Shown: positions 10,682 through 18,680 of the stretch, in pieces
How positions within the stretch are numbered: the stretch's first letter is position 1
How the letters are laid out: each line of letters opens with the position of its first letter
NCBI GenBank assembly: GCA_019677205.1
Contig: JAAMXY010000568.1
Location: forward strand, 1 to 36,345
Direction of reading: 5' to 3'
Length of the DNA: 36,345 nucleotides
Source of the DNA: Pinguiococcus pyrenoidosus
Taxonomy: Eukaryota > Sar > Pinguiophyceae > Pinguiochrysidales > Pinguiochrysidaceae
Notes under the pieces: generated by a model
Database searches by the model: none
Told to the model about the DNA's origin: nothing
The model's input: the letters and a program-made list of their open reading frames with translations, nothing else
Position numbers and translations under genes: made by a program

Positions 10682-11069
10682 CTCTGCAAGAGCCTCTTTC
10701 ATACTCTCTAGCATTCGGCGTCCTGATCCAAAACGCAAGAGGGGTCCTGATCCAAAACGCAAGAGGGGCAGATACTGTAAGTTGCATTTGAAGATGCACA
10801 CCGTGCTCTTGCGATTCCGTACCATTCTCCTCGCTGCGCACCATGAAGATGACGTGCGCGCTCTTCCTTGCGAGCTCCACCACGGTGGTATTGCCGATAC
10901 CGGTGTGGGCGCCCGTGACAAGCGCCACGCTGCCTTGGAGGTCCCGCATCTTCTTCGAAGAAAAGAAGGGCAGCTACGTAGCCATGCAGCCGCCAACTTT
11001 ATCGTTGACGTACGCAAAGCGGACGGCACCAAGCGCTCCCACGACGGCCAGGTACTTCCTCACGCCCAT
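10682..11069 (-). pseudogene. Truncated inverted copy of the neighbouring short-chain dehydrogenase
   Basis: Reading from 11069 on the minus strand, the product aligns throughout with the N-terminus of the intact gene at 11376-12622. Shared features are MG-start, a hydrophobic segment, a VND/LND-K/R-V/I-GG stretch, VALVTGAHTGIG (intact: VALVTGGNTGIG), VELARKSAHVIF and a VRSEEN end. A TAG interrupts it where the intact gene has Trp (A-W-L). The exon 1 donor (GTACGG), an intron, and a 41-base second exon ending at a GTATGG donor are all retained, so the copy arose at DNA level, not by reverse transcription. The remaining two thirds, including the YxxxK active site, are missing. Its intron contains a 24-bp tandem duplication ending at the acceptor. 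A short expressed fragment starting at an internal Met is possible but would lack catalysis. Confidence 0.8.
10721..10768. repeat. Two perfect 24-bp tandem copies
   Basis: The unit begins TCCTGATCCAAAACGCAAG and is repeated exactly at 10721-10744 and 10745-10768. It lies in the intron of the dehydrogenase pseudogene, next to the putative acceptor. Confidence 0.95.
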
Positions 11070-11375
11070 TGCGCAGCGGTTCAGCGCGCGAAAACGCCGC
11101 GAGAGCGCCGTCTCTCTCAAAGATGCACCAGAAGATCAAAGATCCGCCCACCGCGGATCCTCGGAACCTTCCGGAAGCATCGGAGACGTTCGTTCTGCCA
11201 TATTCTCCGCGTCCATTGGTCATCTTGCTAACTTTGAAATCTTACCAACCAATGAGAACTGCGCTAGAGAGCAAATCCCAAAGAGATCTTTCGAACACAT
11301 TTCCCGCGTTCGTTTGGCGCCACTGTGTCTTTTGAACCGCTTGAACCCCGGCAAAGTGGCGCGAAAGTCGGCAAG
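11070..11375. promoter_or_regulatory. Head-to-head region between SDR copy and intact SDR
   Basis: These 306 bp lie between the two start codons of the inverted pair. E2F-like elements cluster on the intact gene's side: ATTTCCCGCG near 11299-11308, TTTGGCGCC at 11313-11321, and GGCGCGAAA at 11358-11366, the last only 9 bp before the ATG. I see no separate gene. Confidence 0.45.
11358..11366. promoter_or_regulatory. E2F/DP-like site (GGCGCGAAA)
   Basis: Reverse complement TTTCGCGCC fits TTTSSCGC. It is 9 bp before the dehydrogenase ATG at 11376, and a second match, TTTGGCGCC, lies at 11313-11321. This is a consensus match only. Confidence 0.35.
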
Positions 11376-12622
11376 ATGGGCTATTTGAACTTCCTGGCGC
11401 TTGCTGGGGCCCTCATGAGCGTCGGGCTCATGTTCCTCAACGACCGAATCGGAGGATACGCGTCCGCGTGGCTGTCCGACTTCAGCGCCACGCAGATGCC
11501 GGACCTGCACGGGAAGGTGGCGCTCGTCACCGGGGGAAACACCGGCATCGGCAAAGTCACCGCGGTGGAGTTGGCGCGCAAGGGCGCGCATGTGATTTTT
11601 ACTGTGCGCGACGAGGAGAAAGGTGCGGAACTTCCGTGAGAAGAGTCTGTCCTTTTCGCTTCGGTCTTGCCCTGAAAGCCTTCGTGCGCAGGCGTCAATG
11701 CGCTCGCGAGTATGAAGGAAATGCTTGGAGAAGTACGTGGATACACACAGAGTAGAATTCTGCAGTACCAAGGAGTTAATGGCGAGATGCGCTTCGCAGG
11801 AGGCCATCGTCGCCAAGTTGGACTACGGCATTTTGGAGCTGAGCTCCTTGGAGAGCGTCCGCAGCTTCGCTGACTGGTTCCTCGCCAAGGAGATTCCGCT
11901 TCACATGGCCATTCTGAACGCGGGCGTCATGGCGTGTCCGTACACCACCACGGAAGACGGCTTCGAGATGCAGTTCGGCGTCAATCACCTGGGCCACTTC
12001 TACCTCTTCAAGCTCCTCGAGGCCAAGCTCAAGGAGTCTGCGCCTGCTCGGGTTCTGTCGGTCTCCTCGCTGGCCCACTATCACCCCTACGAAGGGGGCA
12101 TCCGGTTCGACGCGCTCCGCTCCCCCGACGGCTACAGCGAGTGGGGCGCCTATGGCCAGAGCAAGTTGGCCAATGTGCTCTTTGCCTTCGAAGCGGCCGA
12201 GCGCCTCAAGGGAACTGGAGTGAGCGTGAACGCGCTGCATCCCGGCGCAATTGCTACGGATCTTGGACGGCATCTGGAGAAGAAGCTTCCAGAGAGCGGG
12301 AAGAAAGTCTTGAAAGCCGTCGTGGACACGCTGCTGTCCATGACGCCGGACCAGGGAGCCCTGACGCAGCTGTACGTGGCGACCATGCCGGCCGGCGCGC
12401 AGACAGGCCTCTATTTCCGTCCCGTTGGACGTACGGAGACGCCATCCGAATTGGTCTTCAACGAGGTATGCAGTATCACATGGCTTTGTATGCTGATGCG
12501 GGCAAAGCTATTTCCGCTGAATGACATCCTCTGTCCTTGTTCCACGATAGACGCTCCGCAAGCAGCTTTGGGACACTAGCGAAGGCTTCATAGCAGACTT
12601 CGAAGCGAAAGCAGCGCAATAG
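11376..12622 (+). CDS. Membrane-anchored short-chain dehydrogenase/reductase (retinol dehydrogenase-like)
   Basis: Four exons, 11376-11622, 11692-11732, 11800-12465 and 12551-12622, encode 341 residues; introns are 69, 67 and 85 bp, and exon 2 is a 41-base mini-exon. The N-terminus has a hydrophobic anchor (about residues 3-20). The cofactor motif TGGNTGIG, the NAGVM motif, the catalytic Ser in SVSSLAH and the YGQSK (YxxxK) active site are all intact. Basic residues after the second strand suggest NADPH. The overall pattern (FGVNHLGHFYLFKLLE, ALHPGAIATDLGRH) resembles retinol dehydrogenase 11-14, WWOX and POR-like SDRs. The substrate cannot be told from sequence. The last exon ends LRKQLWDTSEGFI, the usual C-terminal helix, which supports the final join. 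A degenerate inverted copy lies immediately upstream. Confidence 0.88.
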
Positions 12623-13428
12623 AGGCGGAAGATGCCAATCGGAGCGTAGCGGGTGCCGGAGAACTCGATCACAGCACGATGTGGAGGCACAGAAGGATTT
12701 TTAGAGCCGATGAGAGGCTACGAATGCGGCGTTAGTTTGCGTTGCTCTCTTCTTCTTACCCAATGACCAAGATTCGTCGCCTCCGAGCAAAGCGCGTCAG
12801 CGTCTCTCGGTCCATACGGCGCACAGCCTCTCCAGCAACTCTGTCAAGAAGAGCTTCGTCAAGAACGCTTGAGAATAGTAGCCGAATGCAGGACTGGTCT
12901 GACTCACAGCGGCCCCTGTAAGGAGATGCGACGTTTCGAAGCTCCATGTTGTGACTGGTACGCACGCCCACTCTTGTGATGATGTGTCCAACGATCTGCT
13001 CCGCACTTGGTTCTTCAGTGCATTGACCAAAAGCCAAAAGCAAAGGGGGCGAAGATCCACGAGAATCGCAGCTTCCGAGGCGTCCCTCCGTCCCTCCGTC
13101 CCTCCGTCCCTCCGGGATCGTTGGCATCAGATTGAGAACAAATTCAGAAGCCGGAGACCGTCGCCGCTATCGGTCAGCCTCTCTTCTTGCTTGGATTTGT
13201 CGAGCTTCTTCCTGTCAGCACAAAGTGGCCTTTCTCGGCTTGACAAAACGAGAAGCCTTGGTGAGTGCGCAATTCTGATGCACTGTCCGCGTTGAGATCC
13301 CCCAAGGCACCTCCCTCGGCGCAGAGCCTTGATCGGGACAAGCTCTTGCAGTCTTTGCTAGGGTTCAGCGACCGCTCGCCCACCTACGGCTTGGTTCTTG
13401 ATATCCTACTTTGGCCACAGTGGACAGC
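12623..13428. other. Intergenic region, possible unrecognised minus-strand exon
   Basis: These 806 bp lie between the only two neighbouring genes that share a strand. On the minus strand the frame ending at TAA 12756-12758 is open from about 13127. Its last 80 codons (for example LLFSSVLDEALLDRVAGEAV) look somewhat protein-like, but I recognise no family and see no confident start or splice sites. An 8-bp repeat sits at 13083-13114. It could also hold the 5' end of the downstream gene, since CACAG at 13416-13420 would serve as an acceptor. Confidence 0.25.
13083..13114. repeat. Four perfect copies of TCCCTCCG
   Basis: A 32-bp microsatellite with an 8-bp unit in the gap before the cyclic-nucleotide-binding gene. 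It also extends one minus-strand reading frame artificially. Confidence 0.95.
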
Positions 13429-16400
13429 ATGCTACAAAGCGCAACGAACAAAAGCAAACTCAAGCTGTACAACCGGATTCTCACAAGGAGTCCCGCAGAG
13501 AGGAGCTTTGAAGACGCCGTGCAGCTGCATGGCGTCTTTGTTGACCGCGGCTTCCGCTTTCTGTCCATCCTTCCATTCCGGCAGCTGTCCGAGCACCAGC
13601 TGATCAGGCTCTGCCGCGTCCTCCGCCTGGTCTTCCGGCCCTCGGGGGGGCTGATCTGCCATGAAAAGGAGAAGGCGGCTGTGTTCTTCGTCATTTGGAG
13701 TGGACGAGCTCGGTCGCAGGATACGACGAAGCAAAAAAGGAGGGCCGAAGTAGACTTCCCTCCCGCGGCAGCGAAAGCCGAACACAACGACGAGGAGGAG
13801 GGACACGAAGACGGAGATGGAGATGCAGAGGACAAAGGACGAGAAGACAGCAAGGCGGAGCGGACGTCTTGCTATGCGGATGGGGACCATATCGGAGAGG
13901 AGGCGCTGACGCCGCAGCGGAACGCCAACTATAGGGCCACGTGCTTTGCCGCGTCCCCGGTCGAACTCCTGTGCTTGAGGCAGGTGGATCTGGAAGCCGT
14001 GATGGATTCAGAGGAAGTAGTCGACCAGAACAGCGATGCAGGTGACGCAAGCGTTCCCGGTGACGGCATCATGAAGAGTGCCACCAAGTCGGGTGTGGAC
14101 ACGATCCGATCTGCATGCCTCGACCTGCTCAGGGAGAAGCCTGCAAAGCGTATGGAAGTCGCACAGCGAATAGCGCCCTACGTCCGGGACATCATCCTTC
14201 CGTTCCAGCGCTTCCATCGGAAGCACCTCGAGATGATCTGTGCAAAGGCCTCTCTCTTGCGCGTGGCTGCCGGAGAGACACTGTATCACAAAGGAGCCGA
14301 GGGGAGCACGGTGTATCTCATTCTTTCCGGTTGCGTCAACGTGCTCGTGGAAGTCGCCGGGGAAGGCGATGGCAAGGGCCTGGTCAAGATGGGAGAGCGC
14401 TACCCGGGAGAGTACTTCGGCGAGAAATTGCTCTGGCCGGATGGCGGCCTGCGGGAGGAGAGCATCGTCGCTCGAGCCGACGTGAGCGAGCTTCTTGTCT
14501 TTCATCGCCGGGATCTTCTCCGCATCGAGCGAGAAGTGCAACAGGACGAAGAGTGGCGCAAGATGCGCTTGGTGTCGATGGTCAGCGGCCTCAGGAATCT
14601 GTCCCGCGAAGCGCAGAAGGACTTCTGTGCTCATCTCATCTCCAAAGAGTATCCCACGGGCGCCATCATTGCGCAGGAGGGCGACAAGGGCCTCCGCATG
14701 TTCTTCATAGAGAGGGGAGAGGTGCTGGCGTACAAGCGCGTCGAGATCTGCCATCGCACGCCGTTCCCAGAGAGCGCGTCTTGCAGCTTGACAGATGCCA
14801 TGAAGGGTGGGGCCGATGGGTTCTCGGCGAGTTGGACCTCAAAGAGGAGGCCGCCCTCTTCCTCTTGTGCAACTCCGGGAGAGAAAGTGCGCGTGCTCGC
14901 CGGGAGATTTGGCCCGGGCGCCGTCGTCGGGCGAGAGCACTTTATACAGGACTACTTCGCCGAGATTCCGTCGGTGTCCCAGACGGTGGAGGCAGAAGGC
15001 TTCGTCCGACTCTTCGAGATGAATCGCGGCGACTTCTACGGGCGGCTCAAGCCCAGCACGCGCTCGCAGGTCCAGGAGCGTTTCCGTGTCGCGAATCGCT
15101 CCACCACGCATCTCTGGGAGTACTACGACACCAACGTGGGCAAGTTCTCGCCGGCAAACATTGAATGCACGCTGTTGTGGGAGGCATACAAGAGACGAGT
15201 CATTCAATCTCACATCAAGCAGGACATTCTCGAGCGTCTCCAAAGAGACGAGCGTCGTGGCGTTGCTTTCTCTCGGTCAGTCAGGAGCCTCGTGCTTCCC
15301 GCGACGTACGCCTCCAAGCTCCGATCGAGGCCGCGACCCAGAGCGTTCGAACGCACGATAGTTCAGGAGGTCCTACCCCGCGCATCGCTGCCAATCCAAG
15401 AGCGCTTCCCAATGGATGACGAGCCGTCTCCCTTTCGCACGACCAGACGCGCGCATGGTTTGCATCCGCCGTTTGGTACGAAAGCAGAGACGGGGCCAGT
15501 ACCCGAGGCTCCGAAAGCGGCCTGGCGCAATCGGAGAATCGAGGAGTACTCGTGGACGAAGCCGTTTGCCGTCGTGCAGATACTGGAGTGGTCTGCCAGC
15601 AATCAAGAGCCGAGAGCTGGTGTGGCGCCGATGCACTACTTGTTCTCGTATCGGGACAGGATTCGGCAGGCCGGAGCTCCCGTCGTTCCTCCGTTCTGTC
15701 GTGTGTTGGGTAGCTTTGCGAGTCCCCAGGCCGCCAAGTTCTACGTCACGCATCTGATAGAGCACTGGCGCCGGAAGCAGCGTCGCGGGCGAGGAGCCCA
15801 AGTTCACAACCCAGAGGAGCAGTGGCACTCGGTACACCATGGCAGCAACGTAGACGCTTGCGATGGGATTGAGGCGCAGCTGACGGACGACCCGGCGGAC
15901 GCTGCTTCCCTCTCCACCGCTCCGTACTTCTTCCAGAAATCCGGATCCGCGTCCCAAGGAGCCTTGCATGCCTCGAAGCGTCATCTGGACGTGCCCAAGG
16001 ATACGCCAGCTGACGGGGAGGAGGCGCCGGATTCAAGCAAGACCTGCTGCAGCCTGCTGATCTGTGATGCCGAGGGGCCAAGGGAGCGTCTACGCCTGGC
16101 CGACAGCGGTGGACACCTGCTTGCAGTGATCTTCCTCGAATTTCTGCAACGGCGCTTCACCCAGATACGTACGAATGCTTTGGGCCACGTTCACAGAGAA
16201 GCCACGGAACATACAGGCTCTTCGTTCTCGTTGAGCTTGCCGAGCGCAGCTGACGCAGCTTACGATGGAGCAGACGACACAGCTTACCACGGAGCCGACG
16301 ACGCAGCTTTCGACGGAGCCGACGACGCAGCTTACGATGGAGCCGACGACGCAGCATACGACGGAGCAGACGACTTCGAAGGCCATCCCTTCTTCACCGA

Positions 16401-17049
16401 TTTTCCAAGGTGGCCACACCAGGGTCCGCAGACCTACTGCTACGTCGTTCTCAGGGTCCCCGAGCCAGCGGCGAACCCGACCTCGCTTTCCGAAGACGTG
16501 GCCGTGCGCTGGCCCTGCATCGAGCAGGTGAGCGAGTGCTTCCACAGCAGGCAACGGACGGATCAGGCGGCTGAGCAAGTCCGGAACTGGCTCGATCACA
16601 CGGACAAGGATGGCACTCGACTCCTCTGCGTGCTGCCCGTGGGCCAATTCACCTGCATGGCGGTGAGACCACTGCGAGAGCTGACGGGGCTGCGGTACAC
16701 GATCGGCGCAAAGCCCGCGCCAGAGCAGCACGCCGCGAGCGTTCCGCGGACCTCGATGCCCGAGCTTAAGGAGAGGGTCTTGATCATCCGGGCTTTCCAA
16801 CCTCATGCAGGCCACCAAAGGGCTTCGCAACTTCCTCTTCGGTCCATGGGCGGCCGCGACGACGGCGAAGGAGAGGATCTCCGAGGCTTTCTCTCCGAAC
16901 AGAGTCGCAGGCGAAGTGCCAAGCGGGGCAACGCCGGCTTTGACTGCCTTCTTGGCATCACCCCCGAAAATCGGGTTGTTGAAAATCTTCGCCGCAGCCT
17001 TCTACTACGTGAAAGCGAGCCATCGAGGCTTGGCGCCCATGCAGCTTGA
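13429..17049 (+). CDS. Large protein with three cyclic-nucleotide-binding-like domains
   Basis: A single open frame of 1206 residues from the first ATG. Three cNMP-binding beta-barrels are recognisable. The first (about 46-190, ILPFRQLSEHQLIRLC) is split by a long acidic insert. The second (about 257-370, ILPFQRFHRKHLEMICAK, then GETLYHKGAEGSTVYLILSG and PGEYFGEKLLW) is the best preserved. The third (about 384-540, TGAIIAQEGDKGLRMFFIERGEV) also has a long insert. The phosphate-binding cassette keeps FGE in domain 2, but the usual Pro-Arg-Ala-Ala is replaced by REESIVA, so ligand binding is uncertain. No kinase or channel domain follows. The C-terminal half is unrecognised and carries an 8-residue tandem repeat (about 940-984). 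It resembles the CNBD2-type scaffold proteins of protists. The stop lies 3 bp from the stop of the opposing gene. Confidence 0.75.
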   Translation: MLQSATNKSKLKLYNRILTRSPAERSFEDAVQLHGVFVDRGFRFLSILPFRQLSEHQLIRLCRVLRLVFRPSGGLICHEKEKAAVFFVIWSGRARSQDTTKQKRRAEVDFPPAAAKAEHNDEEEGHEDGDGDAEDKGREDSKAERTSCYADGDHIGEEALTPQRNANYRATCFAASPVELLCLRQVDLEAVMDSEEVVDQNSDAGDASVPGDGIMKSATKSGVDTIRSACLDLLREKPAKRMEVAQRIAPYVRDIILPFQRFHRKHLEMICAKASLLRVAAGETLYHKGAEGSTVYLILSGCVNVLVEVAGEGDGKGLVKMGERYPGEYFGEKLLWPDGGLREESIVARADVSELLVFHRRDLLRIEREVQQDEEWRKMRLVSMVSGLRNLSREAQKDFCAHLISKEYPTGAIIAQEGDKGLRMFFIERGEVLAYKRVEICHRTPFPESASCSLTDAMKGGADGFSASWTSKRRPPSSSCATPGEKVRVLAGRFGPGAVVGREHFIQDYFAEIPSVSQTVEAEGFVRLFEMNRGDFYGRLKPSTRSQVQERFRVANRSTTHLWEYYDTNVGKFSPANIECTLLWEAYKRRVIQSHIKQDILERLQRDERRGVAFSRSVRSLVLPATYASKLRSRPRPRAFERTIVQEVLPRASLPIQERFPMDDEPSPFRTTRRAHGLHPPFGTKAETGPVPEAPKAAWRNRRIEEYSWTKPFAVVQILEWSASNQEPRAGVAPMHYLFSYRDRIRQAGAPVVPPFCRVLGSFASPQAAKFYVTHLIEHWRRKQRRGRGAQVHNPEEQWHSVHHGSNVDACDGIEAQLTDDPADAASLSTAPYFFQKSGSASQGALHASKRHLDVPKDTPADGEEAPDSSKTCCSLLICDAEGPRERLRLADSGGHLLAVIFLEFLQRRFTQIRTNALGHVHREATEHTGSSFSLSLPSAADAAYDGADDTAYHGADDAAFDGADDAAYDGADDAAYDGADDFEGHPFFTDFPRWPHQGPQTYCYVVLRVPEPAANPTSLSEDVAVRWPCIEQVSECFHSRQRTDQAAEQVRNWLDHTDKDGTRLLCVLPVGQFTCMAVRPLRELTGLRYTIGAKPAPEQHAASVPRTSMPELKERVLIIRAFQPHAGHQRASQLPLRSMGGRDDGEGEDLRGFLSEQSRRRSAKRGNAGFDCLLGITPENRVVENLRRSLLLRESEPSRLGAHAA
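16246..16377 (+). repeat. 24-bp coding minisatellite (unit DDAAYDGA)
   Basis: Five to six tandem 24-base units inside the cyclic-nucleotide-binding gene encode variants of D-D-A-A-Y-D-G-A. The third position of the unit and the A/T, Y/F and D/H residues vary. The repeat is acidic and likely disordered. Confidence 0.9.
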
Positions 17050-17052
17050 AGC

Positions 17053-18033
17053 TCAGGTCCAAGTTGAAACTGCCCCAGAAGGCCCCCCGATCGGACTTTG
17101 CTTGGGCGCGAATCGAAGGGGTCCGCCCCAACTCGGCATGCCCAACTTGTGGTCTAGAGATACCAGAAGTTGACTGCGATCGTAGCTTTGTACCCTGCAA
17201 AGGTCGATCCCTCCGTTCAGTACGGCCTGCGCTGGATTCGCCCTCCCTATCCTCAAGATGCACCGATACTGGTACGTACCGGCTCCCTGGAAGAAATGGA
17301 ACGTTCCTTTCGGTATGAAAAGCATGTCACCCGCCTCCAGCACTGCCGTCGTGAGCTTCGCCCTCTCCGCATGACCGTCCTCGTCATCTTCGAGTTCTAG
17401 AGCTGCACACAGTGCATCAAGGTCCCCGCCCAGGCTCTCAAAGTCGATTCCGCTGGTGTTGGAGTGCAAGTCGCTCCGAAGCTTCATGCGGGCCTCCAGG
17501 CTGGGCTGTCCAAGGAGCACGGACTTCTCGCCTCGCAGCACCACGTAGAGGTTGTGAAAGGGATCTCTGTGCATCGGCGAGTGCATCTTGCAACCGCCGA
17601 TCCAGAAGTTCACCCGGTAGACATCCTTGCCACTCTGCTCCAATTCCGGGGGGGGCTCGATGGCGAAGACGTCCGAGAACTGTCGCAAATCCTGCTGCGC
17701 GAGGTACACATGCGGCACTTCGCCGCTCGACTGAGCTTCTTCTGGATTCTCCTCCAGAAGACTGTGGAACCTCAGGACTGCGTCCAGAGGCACTTCTCGC
17801 TGCTCGCTCTCTTCCAACGTGTAGGGCGCGTTGCACTCCACCGGCACTTGCACCGCTCCGACGCGCGAGACCAGCGCGTTCAGGTCCTGCAGCTGCTGTA
17901 CGAGAGGCCAGGAAGCGGCCAGCTGGCGCCAGATGACTGGATCCGCCGGAGGCGTCTTGCGCTGTAGGAACGCGGCCAGCGTCTCCGAGGCCAGAGGGAT
18001 GGAAGCACAGCCGCGCCAGGGGACAAAGCGCAT
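17053..18033 (-). CDS. JmjC/cupin_8 2-oxoglutarate oxygenase
   Basis: A single exon of 326 residues from an ATG at 18033. The central cupin carries the Fe(II) facial triad: His155 and Asp157 in MHRDPFHNLY, and distal His246 in IPKGTFHFF. LRGEKSVLLGQPSLEA and EAGDMLFIPKG are typical of the cupin_8 group (JMJD7, HSPBAP1, JMJD5, TYW5). Such enzymes hydroxylate protein side chains or modify tRNA; which applies here cannot be told. The HxDP...NLY pattern is closest in my reading to JMJD7-like hydroxylases. The iron-binding residues are complete, so it should be active. The short C-terminal tail beyond the barrel shows no domain. The stop codon is 3 bp from that of the convergent neighbour, so the 3' ends of the transcripts must overlap. 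Confidence 0.82.
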   Translation of the reverse strand: MRFVPWRGCASIPLASETLAAFLQRKTPPADPVIWRQLAASWPLVQQLQDLNALVSRVGAVQVPVECNAPYTLEESEQREVPLDAVLRFHSLLEENPEEAQSSGEVPHVYLAQQDLRQFSDVFAIEPPPELEQSGKDVYRVNFWIGGCKMHSPMHRDPFHNLYVVLRGEKSVLLGQPSLEARMKLRSDLHSNTSGIDFESLGGDLDALCAALELEDDEDGHAERAKLTTAVLEAGDMLFIPKGTFHFFQGAGTYQYRCILRIGRANPAQAVLNGGIDLCRVQSYDRSQLLVSLDHKLGMPSWGGPLRFAPKQSPIGGPSGAVSTWT

Positions 18034-18680
18034 TCGGGGTCGTTTGAAAGATGGATACGGCTGCGCCGTCCTCAGTTGGGAGTTAACAACGTCGGCGTCG
18101 GGAGTTGCACTCGGGGCGTCGGAGAGACTCCTCCCATCCTTTGGGCCCTGAGCCTGAAGTCTGAAGTCGTTGGATGTACAGCTGAGGTATGAGCGCCGAA
18201 GGCACAGAGAGAGCGGCGCTCAGACGCGCTTTTGTCTCCGCACGCCTTATTTTCCATTGCCATAGCTCGATATTAAACTTCCCATTCTTGTCCCTTATAG
18301 GTCCTTATAAACCCCAAGGGCTGCTGAAGCTTCATCCAATGAAAGCGTCTCTAGCAAGTTTGAATAAGAGTTATGGGCAAAATCTGCCAATGACAGCGAG
18401 TTTGAACGCTCCGAGATCTCTCCTACGCGTTCTAAGCAGCGCTTTGCTACACGCGGCCACCGCGCGCCGCAACTGTGGCGCACGCGCCTCCGAGTCCGAC
18501 TGCCGCCTTCTTTGGCTGTTCTTCAGGCGAGGGACGCGTTTGGGCGGAACGCTGAGGCCCAAAGTGGAGGTGGAGCGCTCCCGACCGGTTTAAACGTCGT
18601 ACCCAGTGCGCTCGAGGCCTCCAGCGCGCGGACTTCGCGCTGGGTTCTCCGGCGACTTTCGCCTCGGAAGCCATCTGGAG
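18034..18680. promoter_or_regulatory. Divergent intergenic region, JmjC / RCC1-ankyrin
   Basis: These 647 bp separate two outward-facing genes. A moderately AT-rich patch lies at about 18238-18310. I find no coding frame with protein-like content and no repeat. Confidence 0.45.

Noticed and set aside
10303-10977. Reassignment of UAG as a sense codon (TAG inside the WDR91-like frame and at a Trp position in the SDR copy)
   Set aside because: TAG is the natural end of several firm genes here (carotenoid isomerase, P1, SDR, VPS29, TIM50, GINS3), so it is a normal stop.
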